A stretch of DNA of 35,052 nucleotides from JAAUTS01 sp038250235 (GCA_038250235.1 JBBSCO010000029.1:1-35052); one strand, 5' to 3'; shown: positions 15,975 through 25,661, counted from the first letter of the stretch. Made by a program: numbers and translations. The notes: generated by a model not told the origin, from the letters alone.

Positions 15975-17954
15975 ATGCCATCCTCTGAATTTACTGCCAC
16001 GCAAAAAGTGCGGATCCAGAAAGATCTGGAATCCAGTGAGGAACGCTTCCGCATCATCGTGGAGCAGACCGGCCAGTTGGTTTATGATTACCGGGTGGCC
16101 AAGGGCACGATCGAATGGGCAGGAGCGGTGGAGAGTATTACAGGTTATGCCCTGGAAGAATTTCAAAAAGTGGGAATTCTGGAGTGGGAGGAGATGATCC
16201 ATCCCGAAGACCGCCTGGTGGTGGTGGAAACCATGCAGGCGGCCCTGGAAGCCTGCTCACCTTTTCAGATCGAATACCGTTTCCGCCGCAAAAACGCTTC
16301 CTATATCTACGTTGAGGATCACGGCATCTTTTTAAAAAACGCGGAGGGCAGGGCGGCCCGCATGTTGGGGGTGATGTCGGATGTGACCCAACGGATCGAG
16401 TCCCAAGAGGCCCTGCGACGGAGCGAGGAGCTTTACCGTTCGCTGGCTGAGGCTTCCAGTCACTTGATATGGATGGTGAACGCCCAAGGGCAGAAGGTGC
16501 TCGACCTCAAATCCTGGCTGAATTTTACCGGCCAAAGCATGGAGGATTTGGCCGACAACGGCTGGGTTCAACCCATTCACCCGGAGGATTTTCCCAACAT
16601 GCAGGAGACCTGGCTCAGTAGCGTGAGAACCGGGATGATTTATGAGTGCGAATATCGACTCAGAAGGAAAGACGGTGTTTACCGCCTGATGTTTGCGCGC
16701 GCGGTGCCGTCCAGGGATTCGAAGGGGGTTGTACAAAGCTGGATAGGAACCTGTCTTGACATCACCGAGCAACGGGAATCGGAGAAACGCCAGACCAGGT
16801 TGGAGGAACAGCTGCGCCAGTCACAGAAGATGGAGGCCATCGGAACCATGGCGGGTGGAATTGCCCATGATTTCAATAACATTCTGATGGCGATTATTTC
16901 CTATGGGGAATTGGCTGAATTTGAGGCCGAATCCCATCCCGCGCAATTGGAAAACATCAGACATATTCTGGATGCGGCAGACCGGGCTCGTGAGCTGGTC
17001 AAACAGATCCTCGCCTTCAGCCGTCAGACAAGACAGGAGACGCGTCCGGTACGACTGAATCTCGTCGCCCAGGAAGCCCGCAAATTGTTGAAGGCTGCGC
17101 TTTCATCCCAGATTGAGATCAAATTGGACTGCGAGGAGGGTCTGCCGGCCATTCTGGCAGACCCGACCCAGATGCAGCAGGTCGTCCTCAATCTCTGCAC
17201 CAATTCAGCCCAGGCACTGTGCAAAGAGGGCGGTCAGATTGACTTGTATCTGGCGGGCAGGGATTTTACCCAGCCTTCCCTGGCGGAGAAACACCAACTC
17301 AACCCGGGAAGTTATGTCCTTTTAAGAGTATCGGATAACGGGGTGGGCATGGATGAGGAAACAACCAAGAGAATTTTCGATCCGTTTTTTACCACCAAAG
17401 CGCCTGGGGAGGGAACAGGGCTGGGTCTTTCCGTTGTCCATGGGATCGTCAAAGCCCATCAGGGTGTTATTGAGGTGAGGAGCAAGGAGGGGGAAGGCAC
17501 CACCTTTGAATTGTATTTTCCGGCTGTATTTGGTGCGGAGGAACTGGCGGCTGCGATGGAATCCAAGATCACGCGGGGGAAGGGTCAAAAAATATTGATC
17601 GTGGATGATGAGATCAAAATATGCCTTTCCCTTTCACGTATTTTGGAAAGGCTCGGCTACTGGACGGAATCATTGATCCGTCCGGTGCAGGCCTGGGATA
17701 TGATTGAAAAGGATCCAAAAAACTGGGATCTGGTCATTACGGATCTCACCATGCCGGGTTTGACAGGAATTCAATTGGCTGAAAAAATCCACCAAATCCG
17801 TCCCGACCTTCCTGTTCTGTTGGTCACCGGCTACAGCGGAAGCTGGACCCAGGAGCAACTAAGTGAAAAAGGGATCAAGGAAATGATGACAAAGCCAATT
17901 TCCACACCGGATCTGGCGGCGGCCGTTGCACGCTCTTTGGGGGTCGTTACCTAG
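15975..17954 (+). CDS. Hybrid sensor histidine kinase (PAS-PAS-HisKA-HATPase-REC)
   Basis: A cytoplasmic 659-residue hybrid kinase without membrane helices. Two PAS domains (about 20-140 and 150-268) precede a dimerisation domain with the phospho-acceptor H298 in GGIAHDFNNI. The ATP-binding domain has N box VVLNLCTNSAQAL, G1 SDNGVGMD, F box FDPFFTTK and G2 GEGTGLGLSVVHG. A C-terminal receiver has ILIVDDE, the phospho-acceptor D590 in ITDLTMPG, and K at MTKPIS. The start is ATG 15975 with AGGGA at 15962-15966; the open frame extends further upstream only because it is antisense to the previous gene. No output regulator is adjacent, so its partner is elsewhere. Confidence 0.92.
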   Translation: MPSSEFTATQKVRIQKDLESSEERFRIIVEQTGQLVYDYRVAKGTIEWAGAVESITGYALEEFQKVGILEWEEMIHPEDRLVVVETMQAALEACSPFQIEYRFRRKNASYIYVEDHGIFLKNAEGRAARMLGVMSDVTQRIESQEALRRSEELYRSLAEASSHLIWMVNAQGQKVLDLKSWLNFTGQSMEDLADNGWVQPIHPEDFPNMQETWLSSVRTGMIYECEYRLRRKDGVYRLMFARAVPSRDSKGVVQSWIGTCLDITEQRESEKRQTRLEEQLRQSQKMEAIGTMAGGIAHDFNNILMAIISYGELAEFEAESHPAQLENIRHILDAADRARELVKQILAFSRQTRQETRPVRLNLVAQEARKLLKAALSSQIEIKLDCEEGLPAILADPTQMQQVVLNLCTNSAQALCKEGGQIDLYLAGRDFTQPSLAEKHQLNPGSYVLLRVSDNGVGMDEETTKRIFDPFFTTKAPGEGTGLGLSVVHGIVKAHQGVIEVRSKEGEGTTFELYFPAVFGAEELAAAMESKITRGKGQKILIVDDEIKICLSLSRILERLGYWTESLIRPVQAWDMIEKDPKNWDLVITDLTMPGLTGIQLAEKIHQIRPDLPVLLVTGYSGSWTQEQLSEKGIKEMMTKPISTPDLAAAVARSLGVVT

Positions 17955-17957
17955 TGT

Positions 17958-18003
17958 CCTGAATTTGATTCTCTGGGATTCAGAAAACCAGAGCCGGTTC
18001 AGG
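17958..18003. other. Nested inverted repeats after the kinase gene
   Basis: CCTGAA (17958-17963) pairs with TTCAGG (17998-18003) around an inner pair CTCTGG (17971-17976) and CCAGAG (17988-17993). It begins right after the kinase stop and has no T-tract. It may be a factor-dependent terminator. The remaining 124 bases before mdh are AT-rich and presumably hold the mdh promoter, though I cannot fix its boxes. Confidence 0.35.
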
Positions 18004-18127
18004 AATTCCACGATCCAATTCAACTCGCTATCAGCGTTTCTTTCTGTCACGTTTGCAATTCTTCTAAGATAGTTGGAAACTAATACAGCATTGTAATTCA
18101 ATTAATAAAACTTACCCTTGATCCACT

Positions 18128-19108
18128 ATGAAAACACCCATTCGCGTTGCAGTAACCGGTGCCGCCGGTCAGATTGGTTATGCTCTCCTTTTCCGCATTG
18201 CTTCCGGAGCAATGTTCGGCTCTGAGCAGCCGGTGATTCTCCAGCTTATTGAGGCTCCCGTTGAGAAAGCCCTCAAAGCCCTTGAAGGAGTGGCCATGGA
18301 ATTGGACGACTGTGCGTTTCCTCTTCTCAAAGGCATGGTTCTGACCAGCGATCCCAAGGTGGGATTCAAGGATGCCAATTGGTGCCTGCTCATCGGGGCC
18401 AAGCCCCGCGGACCCGGTATGGAGCGCGCCGATCTTCTCAAGGACAACGGACAGATCTTTATCGGACAGGGAAAGATCATCGACGAAGTCGCAGCAGACG
18501 ATGCCCGTATCGCCGTGGTTGGCAATCCCGCCAACACCAACTGCATGATCGCGGCCAGCCAGGCCAAACGTCTTCCCTCCGAGCGTTTCACCGCCATGGT
18601 CCGCCTCGACCAGAACCGAGCCCAGAGTCAACTAGCCAGCAAGGCTGGTGTGGATTTGACCGAAGTAAAAAACATTTTCATCTACGGCAACCACAGCCCC
18701 ACCATGTTCCCCGCCTTTGCCCATGCCACCATCGGCGGCAAACCCGCATCGGATGTCATCCAGGACGACGCCTGGCTCAAAGGAGCTTTCTGCGAAACAG
18801 TAGGCAAACGTGGTGCCGCCATCATCGCGGCCCGTGGGGCCTCATCCGCCGCTTCCGCCGCCAACGCACTGACGGATCATGTCCGCTCGCTCGTGACCGT
18901 CGGTGCGATTCACTCCATCGCCGTGAAATCCAAAGGAGCCTATGGCTTTGACCCGAACATCTGGGCGGGTCTGCCGGTCAAAACAACCGCTCCCGGCAGT
19001 TATGAAGTCATTGAAGGCTATGCCATGGATGACTTTGCCAAGTCCAAAATTGCAGCCACCAACAAAGAACTGGTGGAAGAGCGCGGTTTTGTGGCCTCCA
19101 TGCTCTGA
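18128..19108 (+). CDS. mdh: Malate dehydrogenase
   Basis: NAD-dependent interconversion of malate and oxaloacetate in the TCA cycle. The 326-residue protein is of the cytosolic-type clade also found in PVC bacteria: VTGAAGQIGYALLFRIASG at 9-27, GAKPRGPGMERADLL carrying the substrate arginines, VVGNPANTN, RLDQNRA, and the catalytic histidine in YGNHSPTM. It stands alone with a 173-base leader and is followed by the nested inverted repeat at 19123-19247. Codon use is markedly C-ending in the gene body, as in a highly expressed gene. Confidence 0.95.
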   Translation: MKTPIRVAVTGAAGQIGYALLFRIASGAMFGSEQPVILQLIEAPVEKALKALEGVAMELDDCAFPLLKGMVLTSDPKVGFKDANWCLLIGAKPRGPGMERADLLKDNGQIFIGQGKIIDEVAADDARIAVVGNPANTNCMIAASQAKRLPSERFTAMVRLDQNRAQSQLASKAGVDLTEVKNIFIYGNHSPTMFPAFAHATIGGKPASDVIQDDAWLKGAFCETVGKRGAAIIAARGASSAASAANALTDHVRSLVTVGAIHSIAVKSKGAYGFDPNIWAGLPVKTTAPGSYEVIEGYAMDDFAKSKIAATNKELVEERGFVASML

Positions 19109-19122
19109 GACAAAAAGGCGAT

Positions 19123-19247
19123 TTAACGCAAAGACGCAAAGAGTTTAAGGTGCCAACAAGAAAGTGGGGATTTTGATTTTTGATCCCGTAGAAAACAACG
19201 TGTTTTCTCTGACTTAAGTTCTTAGCGACTTGGCGTCTTTGCGTTAA
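19123..19247. repeat. Inverted repeat element with nested hairpins (mdh-mfd spacer)
   Basis: TTAACGCAAAGACGC (19123-19137) is repeated exactly in inverted form at 19233-19247. Between them are two further hairpins: GGGAT/ATCCC (19167-19171 and 19183-19187) and AGAAAAC/GTTTTCT (19190-19196 and 19202-19208). The outer arms belong to the same repeat family as 4353-4378. The layout resembles a small MITE-like or structured RNA element of 125 bases with no coding capacity. Confidence 0.65.
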
Positions 19248-19300
19248 GATCTTTTCCGGTTACCTTTTTGCGTAGAGAAGTTTTTTTCCGAAAACCAGCG

Positions 19301-22300
19301 ATGCAACCCACTATTCCAACGGAATTATTGGCGGGCAACGCCTTGTCGACTTTTATCGGCGAGGCCTTGGCTTCCCCTGATCTTTCCTGGCAGGGGATAC
19401 CTTCCAGCGCCCGGGCTTTTCTTCTCGCGGCCCTTCAGCGGAAAAAGGAAAAGGCCTTGCTGGTGGTTTTGTCCGATTCCCGGCATCAGGAAGAACTGGC
19501 CTCCGATTGCCAGGCATGGGGACTTGAGGTGCTGGTTTATCCGGAACTGGAGGAACTGGATGATTCGATCCTGCCGGATCCGGATCTACAGGCGGAAAAA
19601 CTGGGAGTCCTGCACCAATTAATGGAACATCCGGCCCCGGTGGTTTTGGTGACGGCCAAATCCTGGGAGCAACCTGTTCCTCTTCCTGAAACCCTGAAAT
19701 CCAACCGCCTGGTGTTCAAGGTGGGCAGCAACATGCCGATGGCCTCTGTTCTGGATCAATTGCAGCGCAGCGGCTACGTGATGGAAAGCCTCGCTTCCCA
19801 ACGGGGTCAGATGGCACGGAGGGGCGGTATTCTTGATGTGTTTTCCTGGCACTCGGCCTATCCGATACGCATGGAATGGTTCGGGGACGACGTGGAATCC
19901 ATCCGGGAGTTTGATCCCGCCGAACAACTTTCCGTCCGGATTCTGGAACATGCGGACATCCTGCTATCAGGCTCCACAGGGAACGGGCTGGACTCCGCCG
20001 GCCAGGGAAATCTGTCGGATTATCTTCCCCGGGGGTGTCACATCATCCGTTGCCTATCAGCTGAACCCTTGGATGAGGAAAAAAACGCTGCGGGAAATGC
20101 TTCCCTCGATTTCTCCGGCCACGACTTCCTCCACTCCCTTCACCGCGACCCCGTGCTTCAGGAAAACAGGAAGCGTCTGCTTTGCCGGAACCTGGAGGAT
20201 TGGATCGACGGTGAGTGGAGACTCTGGCTGTCCTGCAATAACGAGGGAGAAGAGCAACGCTTCCGTGAGTGGCTCCAGACGGAATCCGGCCTGAAAGAAT
20301 CCCGTGCCCGGGAGATTCTGGGTAAGATCCGCTTCTTCCGCTCGGCCCTGCTCAAAGGTTTTGTCTGGCCGGAAGACCGGCTGGTGATACTGACTGATGC
20401 GGAAATTTTCGGGCGCTACCAGACCCTGCGCTCCCTCCGCCGCCTGGATCGCCTGGGCATGGCACGTCTCAAACATCAGGGGGTGAATTTTGGCGAATTC
20501 GAGGATGGCGATTACGTGGTGCATTTGGAATACGGTATCGCGCTGTATTGCGGCATGCAGGAAATCCCGGACGACGAAAGCGGGGAAAAGGGAACGACCC
20601 GCCAGGTGTTGGTGCTGGAATTTTTCGGCCAGGCCAAACTTTATGTCCCTCTCGAGCAGGCTTTTTTGGTTTCGAAGTATGTCGGCGTGGGCAAGAGAAC
20701 CCCCACCCTGGACACCTTGGGAGGCACCCGCTGGGAAAAAGCCAAAAAGCAGGCTGAGAAAGCCGTGGCGGATTACGCGGCAAGGCTTCTGAAAATTCAT
20801 GCAGAGCGCGACACGCTGGGGGGATTTTCCTGTCCGCCCGACACGGCCTGGCAGAAAGAATTCGAGGACTCCTTCCTTTACGAGGAAACGGAGGACCAGT
20901 TGAAAGCCATCGTCGACACCAAGAGTGACATGGAATCCACCCAACCGATGGACCGCCTGATCTGCGGAGATGTCGGCTTCGGGAAAACCGAGGTGGCCAT
21001 CCGTGCGGCCTTCAAGGCCGTGATGAGCGGTAAACAGGTGGCTTTTCTTGTCCCTACCACTGTTCTAGCGCAACAACATTATAACACCCTGAAGGAGCGT
21101 TTTGCTGATTACCCCATCCAGGTTTCCATGATGAGCCGTTTTGTCAGCCGCAAGGAGCAGAATGAAACCATCCGCAAGCTGGCCCTCGGGGAGGTTGACA
21201 TTGCGGTGGGCACGCACCGGGTAATTTCGGCCGATGTGGGATTCAAGGATCTGGGGCTGGTCATCATCGACGAGGAGCAGCGCTTCGGGGTGAAGCAGAA
21301 GGAAAATTTCAAGGAACGTTTCCGGCTCGTGGATGTTCTCACGCTTTCGGCCACGCCAATCCCCCGCACGCTTTATCTTTCCCTGATGGGTGCCCGGGAC
21401 ATGAGCGTGATCGAAACCCCGCCCAAGAACCGTCTGCCGGTCGAGACTGTTGTGACTTCTTATGACGAGCGAATGATCCGTGCGGCCATCCAGCGTGAAC
21501 TCCAACGGGGCGGTCAGGTTTTCTATCTGCACAACCGGATACTAAGCATTGAAAAAGTGGTGGAGCGGCTGCACTTCCTCGTCCCTGGTGCCAGGGTGGA
21601 TTACGGGCATGGGCAGATGGAGGAAGATCAGTTGGAAGAAGTCATGCTGCGTTTTGTGGAAGGGCGTTCCGATGTCCTGGTTTCCACCACCATCATTGAA
21701 AGCGGGATCGATATCCCCAACGCCAACACCATCATCATTGACCGGGCGGACCGCTTCGGGCTGGCCGATCTCTATCAACTACGGGGCCGGGTGGGCCGGG
21801 GTCAGAACCGCGCCTATGCCATGTTGCTGCTGCCCCGGGATCTGATGGGTGGGGATGCCGGCAAGAGGGTTCGCGCCATCAAACAATATTCCGATCTGGG
21901 GGCAGGTTTCAAAATAGCCATGCGTGACCTGGAAATACGCGGGGCGGGCAATCTCCTGGGCACGGCCCAGAGTGGACACATCATCGCGGTTGGCTTTGAG
22001 CTTTATTGCCGCCTGCTGAAAAAGGCGGTGGAATCCCTCAAGACGGGGGCTGCACCCGTTTTCCCGGAGGCCCGTCTTCGCCTGGATTTTATGCATCTTG
22101 GCGAAAGCGGAGGGCCAGTGGAGGGTGATTCGGCCTATCTGCCGTCGGATTACATGCCGGAGATCCAGTGGAGGATCAGTGCTTATCGCGAGTTGGCTGA
22201 ACTCCAGAGTCTTCCGGATTGGGAAGCACTGCGGAAGCGCTGGAAAGACCGTTTCGGTCGTTGGCCGGAGCCCGTGGAGTTGCTCTTGATCTATAACCGT

Positions 22301-22480
22301 GCCAGAATAGGAGCTACCCAGGTCAAACTTTCCAGTATTGAAACAAAAGCAGATAAGCTCATAATGACAAGAAATGGGGATTATGTCATGATCGGGGGAA
22401 GGTTCCCAAGGCTGACGAAAACCCGGACCAAAGCCAGACTACTCGAAATAGAAAAATGGATTCACTCGCTCAAAAGCTGA
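19301..22480 (+). CDS. mfd: Transcription-repair coupling factor
   Basis: Displaces stalled RNA polymerase and recruits UvrA for strand-specific repair. About 1059 residues from ATG 19301 (a TTG at 19268 would add 11). It has a UvrB-like N-terminal region with RRGGILDVFSW and the RNA polymerase interaction domain around GDYVVHLEYGIALYCG. RecG-like translocase motifs follow: GDVGFGKTEVAIRAAF (Walker A), FLVPTTVLAQQHY, IIDEEQRFGVKQKE (DEEQ box), TLSATPIPRTLYLSL, STTIIESGIDIPNANT and LRGRVGRGQNRAYA. A TRCF C-terminal domain ends the protein. Slightly shorter than the 1150-residue E. coli protein. It overlaps surA by 25 bases. Confidence 0.96.
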   Translation: MQPTIPTELLAGNALSTFIGEALASPDLSWQGIPSSARAFLLAALQRKKEKALLVVLSDSRHQEELASDCQAWGLEVLVYPELEELDDSILPDPDLQAEKLGVLHQLMEHPAPVVLVTAKSWEQPVPLPETLKSNRLVFKVGSNMPMASVLDQLQRSGYVMESLASQRGQMARRGGILDVFSWHSAYPIRMEWFGDDVESIREFDPAEQLSVRILEHADILLSGSTGNGLDSAGQGNLSDYLPRGCHIIRCLSAEPLDEEKNAAGNASLDFSGHDFLHSLHRDPVLQENRKRLLCRNLEDWIDGEWRLWLSCNNEGEEQRFREWLQTESGLKESRAREILGKIRFFRSALLKGFVWPEDRLVILTDAEIFGRYQTLRSLRRLDRLGMARLKHQGVNFGEFEDGDYVVHLEYGIALYCGMQEIPDDESGEKGTTRQVLVLEFFGQAKLYVPLEQAFLVSKYVGVGKRTPTLDTLGGTRWEKAKKQAEKAVADYAARLLKIHAERDTLGGFSCPPDTAWQKEFEDSFLYEETEDQLKAIVDTKSDMESTQPMDRLICGDVGFGKTEVAIRAAFKAVMSGKQVAFLVPTTVLAQQHYNTLKERFADYPIQVSMMSRFVSRKEQNETIRKLALGEVDIAVGTHRVISADVGFKDLGLVIIDEEQRFGVKQKENFKERFRLVDVLTLSATPIPRTLYLSLMGARDMSVIETPPKNRLPVETVVTSYDERMIRAAIQRELQRGGQVFYLHNRILSIEKVVERLHFLVPGARVDYGHGQMEEDQLEEVMLRFVEGRSDVLVSTTIIESGIDIPNANTIIIDRADRFGLADLYQLRGRVGRGQNRAYAMLLLPRDLMGGDAGKRVRAIKQYSDLGAGFKIAMRDLEIRGAGNLLGTAQSGHIIAVGFELYCRLLKKAVESLKTGAAPVFPEARLRLDFMHLGESGGPVEGDSAYLPSDYMPEIQWRISAYRELAELQSLPDWEALRKRWKDRFGRWPEPVELLLIYNRARIGATQVKLSSIETKADKLIMTRNGDYVMIGGRFPRLTKTRTKARLLEIEKWIHSLKS

Positions 22481-23457
22481 TACTGCTTTGCCTCTTGGCC
22501 CTGCTCCTTCCTGCCCCTAAGAGCCACGGGCAGGTGGTGGACGGTGTGGCTGCCGTAGTTAACGACAAGGTCATCACCTTTTCCCAGGTCCGAAAAGAAG
22601 TTGACCCGATCGAGGCCCAATACCGTGACCTTTTTGCCGGGGTTGAACTGGTGGATAAGGTCAAAGAAGCCCGGCTGAATTCCCTGAAATCGCTGATCGA
22701 ACGCGAATTAATCATCCAGGAGTTCAACACCAAGGGTTTTTTCATTCCGGAGAACATCATTGAAGAACGTGTGCGCAAGATTACCTCCGAACAGTATGAA
22801 GGGGATCGCCGCGCTCTGGTCCGCACCCTTCAGGCCCAGGGGATTTCCGTCAGCAACTTCAAAGACCAACTACGCAACCAGATCATCGTCCAGGCCATGC
22901 GCACCCGCAATGTTGCATCAGCTGTCATTGTTTCCCCTTATCAGATCGAGCAGTATTACCAGGATAATGTCCGGCAGTTTGTCCGTCCGGATGAGGTCAA
23001 GTTGCGCGAAATTTTCATGAGGAAATCTTTTTCCAAGGAAAAGCGGATGGGCCGGGACGGCAAGGAAGAGGAATACGATCCCCAGCGTCTGGTTATGGAG
23101 GATATTCTGCAGAAGATCAAAGCCGGCTCCGATTTCGCCAGCCTGGCCAAAGGTTATTCCGAAGGGTTGCAGCAAAAGGAGGGTGGAAGCCGTGGTTGGG
23201 TGACAGGTTCCGGTCTGCGTCCTGAGCTGTCCAGTGTCTCCTTCAAGTTGCGGCCCGGACAGAACAGCGGAATCATTGAAACCAGTGATGGATTCCATAT
23301 CGTGCTGGTGGAGGATCTGCGCAAGGCGACGGTGATTCCCATGGCGGAAGTCCGGGAACGTATTGAAAGCACCCTCCTGCAACAGGAAAAAGAACGCCTC
23401 CAGCAGGAGTGGCTGGACGGTCTGCGCTCCAAGGCCTTCATCAAGATGTTTTTCTAG
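22456..23457 (+). CDS. surA: Periplasmic peptidyl-prolyl isomerase/chaperone, SurA-like
   Basis: A 333-residue exported chaperone for outer-membrane protein folding. A signal peptide (residues 1-25, cut after SHG) is followed by the SurA N-terminal module VDGVAAVVNDKVITFSQVRKE. A single parvulin domain follows, with VKLREIF, ASLAKGYSEG, GGSRGWVTG and SGIIETSDGFHIVLVED. E. coli SurA has two parvulin domains; this one has one, as is common outside Gammaproteobacteria. ATG 22456 lies inside the end of mfd, so translation is likely coupled. The surA-pdxA order is also seen in proteobacteria, which supports both calls. Confidence 0.88.
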   Translation: MDSLAQKLILLCLLALLLPAPKSHGQVVDGVAAVVNDKVITFSQVRKEVDPIEAQYRDLFAGVELVDKVKEARLNSLKSLIERELIIQEFNTKGFFIPENIIEERVRKITSEQYEGDRRALVRTLQAQGISVSNFKDQLRNQIIVQAMRTRNVASAVIVSPYQIEQYYQDNVRQFVRPDEVKLREIFMRKSFSKEKRMGRDGKEEEYDPQRLVMEDILQKIKAGSDFASLAKGYSEGLQQKEGGSRGWVTGSGLRPELSSVSFKLRPGQNSGIIETSDGFHIVLVEDLRKATVIPMAEVRERIESTLLQQEKERLQQEWLDGLRSKAFIKMFF

Positions 23458-23468
23458 GTTTTGCCTTT

Positions 23469-24359
23469 GTGAAACCGCTTCCTGTCATCGGCATCACCCT
23501 GGGTGAACCAGCCGGGGTTGGTCCCGAGGTCGTTCAAAAAGCCCTCCAGCATTTGTCCCGGAAATCCTTGGGCGCCACTTTCCGCCTGATCGGGGATGTC
23601 CGGGGTGCCCGGCCCGGCAAGCCCACTCCAAAATCAGCAAGGCAGGCTCTGGCGGCATTAGAAGAATCCGTGGCACTGCTGAAAACCGGACAAATCCAGG
23701 CGGTGGTGAACGCGCCTGTTCATAAAGCCCATTTACAGAAGGTTGGTTTTGCCTACCCGGGACAGACAGAGTTTTATGCCCGTTCTTTCCGGCTTCGTGA
23801 GGAACAGGTCACCATGATGATGGTTTCCGACAAGTTGAATGTGGCTTTAATCAGCACTCATTGTTCGTTGAAACAGGCAATCGGACGTGTTTCCTCCAAA
23901 GGTATTGTGATTCATGGGACACGTCTGATTGAAATGCTCAAATGCAAAGGTGTTAAAAAACCACGTATTGCCGTGTGCGGACTGAATCCCCATGCCGGGG
24001 AAGAGGGTCTGTTCGGGAATGAGGAAGGGAAAATAATTTCTCCCGGAATCCTTGCCCTGAGAAAAAGGCATTCCGGAAAGGCTCTTGTCTCCGGACCCCA
24101 TTCGCCAGATGCCATTTTTTCTTCGGCCCTGCAGGGGAAGGTGGACGGAGTTTTGTGCCTTTACCATGACCAGGGCCTTATACCTTTCAAACTGGTGGCC
24201 TTTGAGGAGGGCGTGAACCTGACCTGGGGTCTGCCTTTTGTGCGGGTTTCGCCCGATCACGGAACCGCATTTGACATTGCCGGAAAAGGAGTAGCCTGTT
24301 CTTCCAGTATGGAATCCGCCATCCGTTTGGCAGTGAAATTGGGCACAGTTGATAGGTGA
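23469..24359 (+). CDS. pdxA: 4-hydroxythreonine-4-phosphate dehydrogenase
   Basis: NAD-dependent step of DXP-dependent pyridoxal phosphate synthesis. About 296 residues from GTG 23469, 11 bases after the surA stop. Recognised by GITLGEPAGVGPEV at 8-21, NAPVHKAHLQ, MMVSDKLNVALISTHCSLKQ with a metal histidine, GLNPHAGEEGLFGNEE, LCLYHDQGLIPFK with the second histidine, and SPDHGTAFDIAGKG with the third. It is somewhat shorter than the roughly 330-residue E. coli enzyme, the difference lying in a shortened region after residue 45. Confidence 0.94.
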   Translation: MKPLPVIGITLGEPAGVGPEVVQKALQHLSRKSLGATFRLIGDVRGARPGKPTPKSARQALAALEESVALLKTGQIQAVVNAPVHKAHLQKVGFAYPGQTEFYARSFRLREEQVTMMMVSDKLNVALISTHCSLKQAIGRVSSKGIVIHGTRLIEMLKCKGVKKPRIAVCGLNPHAGEEGLFGNEEGKIISPGILALRKRHSGKALVSGPHSPDAIFSSALQGKVDGVLCLYHDQGLIPFKLVAFEEGVNLTWGLPFVRVSPDHGTAFDIAGKGVACSSSMESAIRLAVKLGTVDR

Positions 24360-24368
24360 CAGAACTTC

Positions 24369-25661
24369 ATGCCGACTTTTCCCACAGACCTTTCCCGCAT
24401 TGACGAACTGCGCCGCCGCATGCCGGCAAAGGGTTTGTTTGCGGAAAAAGAATGGCTGGCGTCGCCCACGGCCTTTCCCCTGACTCCGGACCAGCTTGAC
24501 TACCTGGAAAAACTGGGTCCCCGTCTGCTAACTTTTCTCAAAACCTGCAACCTCTTTTATCGCCAAAGCCGCTCCGGGAAAAAGCCCGCCTACATCCATG
24601 AATGGCTGGACGCCGGTAAGCCGCAGGATTTGCTGGAGTTGGCTTCCGACCCGGCAGTTAAAAACCAATTACCCTCCGTTATTCGTCCTGATCTGTTGAT
24701 CACAGACAAGGGCTTTGCCTTGTCCGAGATCGATTCTGTTCCCGGCGGGCTCGGTATGACGGCCTGGTTGAATGAAAGTTATACCGCACTTGGGGAAGAG
24801 GTGGTCGGAGGTGCAGATGGCATGAGAGAAGCGGCCCGGCGCCTGTTGCCGGATGGTGATGTCGTGATTTCCGAAGAGGCACTGGCCTATCGTCCGGAGA
24901 TGGAATGGTTGTTTGGAGAGAATCGCGTCAAAGCAGCCGAAACGTATGAATTCAACGGGAAAATGACCTACCGCTTTTTTGAGGCTTTCGATTGGTCTGG
25001 TTTGGAGTCGATCCGCCGGAGTTATAGTCCTGACTTGGGAATGACGCCTCCCCTCAAACCTTTTTTGGAAGAAAAACTCTGGCTGGCTTTGTTCTGGCTG
25101 GGTCCCTTGCGGGAGGCCTGGCGGCAGGAGCTGGGAGACCGCTATGACCGGGATTTTCAGGAGCTGATTCCTTACAGTTGGGTGGTGCACCCTGGTGAAA
25201 TTCCGCCTACTGCTGTACTTCCCCATTTAAATGTTCAGTCATGGGAGCAGGTGGCCGCTTTTTCCCAGAAAGAACGTGATCTGATTCTCAAAATATCGGG
25301 ATTTTCCCCGCAGGCCTGGGGTTCCCGCGGCGTGACTTTGGGTTCCGATGTCAGCACAGAAGAATGGTCGACAATACTCCACCGGGCCTTGGCTTCGTTT
25401 CCCAGCTCCCCTTACATCCTGCAACGTTATGAAAAACCTGCCCTGATCCGCCATCCTTATTGGGACGAAAAAAGTGGCGAAACCAAAGTCATGCAGGGAC
25501 GTGTCAGGCTATGTCCCTATTATTTTGTTGAAGAGGGGGAGGCCCGTCTGAAGGGTGTATTGGCCACCATCTGTCCGGCGGATAAAAAGCTTATCCACGG
25601 TATGAAAGACGCCATCATTGTTCCCTGCCAAATGACTCTGGACAACCATTCGCATGGTTAG
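24369..25661 (+). CDS. Conserved protein of unknown function, possibly ATP-grasp related
   Basis: A 430-residue soluble protein that I do not recognise with certainty. The stretch RPDLLITDKGFALSEIDSVPGGLGMTAWLNE recalls the ATP-grasp proteins related to glutathionylspermidine synthase. Later stretches WGSRGVTLGSDVS, SSPYILQRYEKPALI and MQGRVRLCPYYFV could supply nucleotide and metal ligands. No signal peptide or membrane helix is seen. It starts 9 bases after pdxA and probably belongs to the mfd-surA-pdxA transcript. The 3' end overlaps the hepT stop on the other strand by 4 bases. Confidence 0.6.
   Translation: MPTFPTDLSRIDELRRRMPAKGLFAEKEWLASPTAFPLTPDQLDYLEKLGPRLLTFLKTCNLFYRQSRSGKKPAYIHEWLDAGKPQDLLELASDPAVKNQLPSVIRPDLLITDKGFALSEIDSVPGGLGMTAWLNESYTALGEEVVGGADGMREAARRLLPDGDVVISEEALAYRPEMEWLFGENRVKAAETYEFNGKMTYRFFEAFDWSGLESIRRSYSPDLGMTPPLKPFLEEKLWLALFWLGPLREAWRQELGDRYDRDFQELIPYSWVVHPGEIPPTAVLPHLNVQSWEQVAAFSQKERDLILKISGFSPQAWGSRGVTLGSDVSTEEWSTILHRALASFPSSPYILQRYEKPALIRHPYWDEKSGETKVMQGRVRLCPYYFVEEGEARLKGVLATICPADKKLIHGMKDAIIVPCQMTLDNHSHG

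Noticed and set aside
18379..18951. 190-codon open frame inside mdh
   Set aside because: Arginine- and histidine-rich shadow of the malate dehydrogenase gene in another frame.
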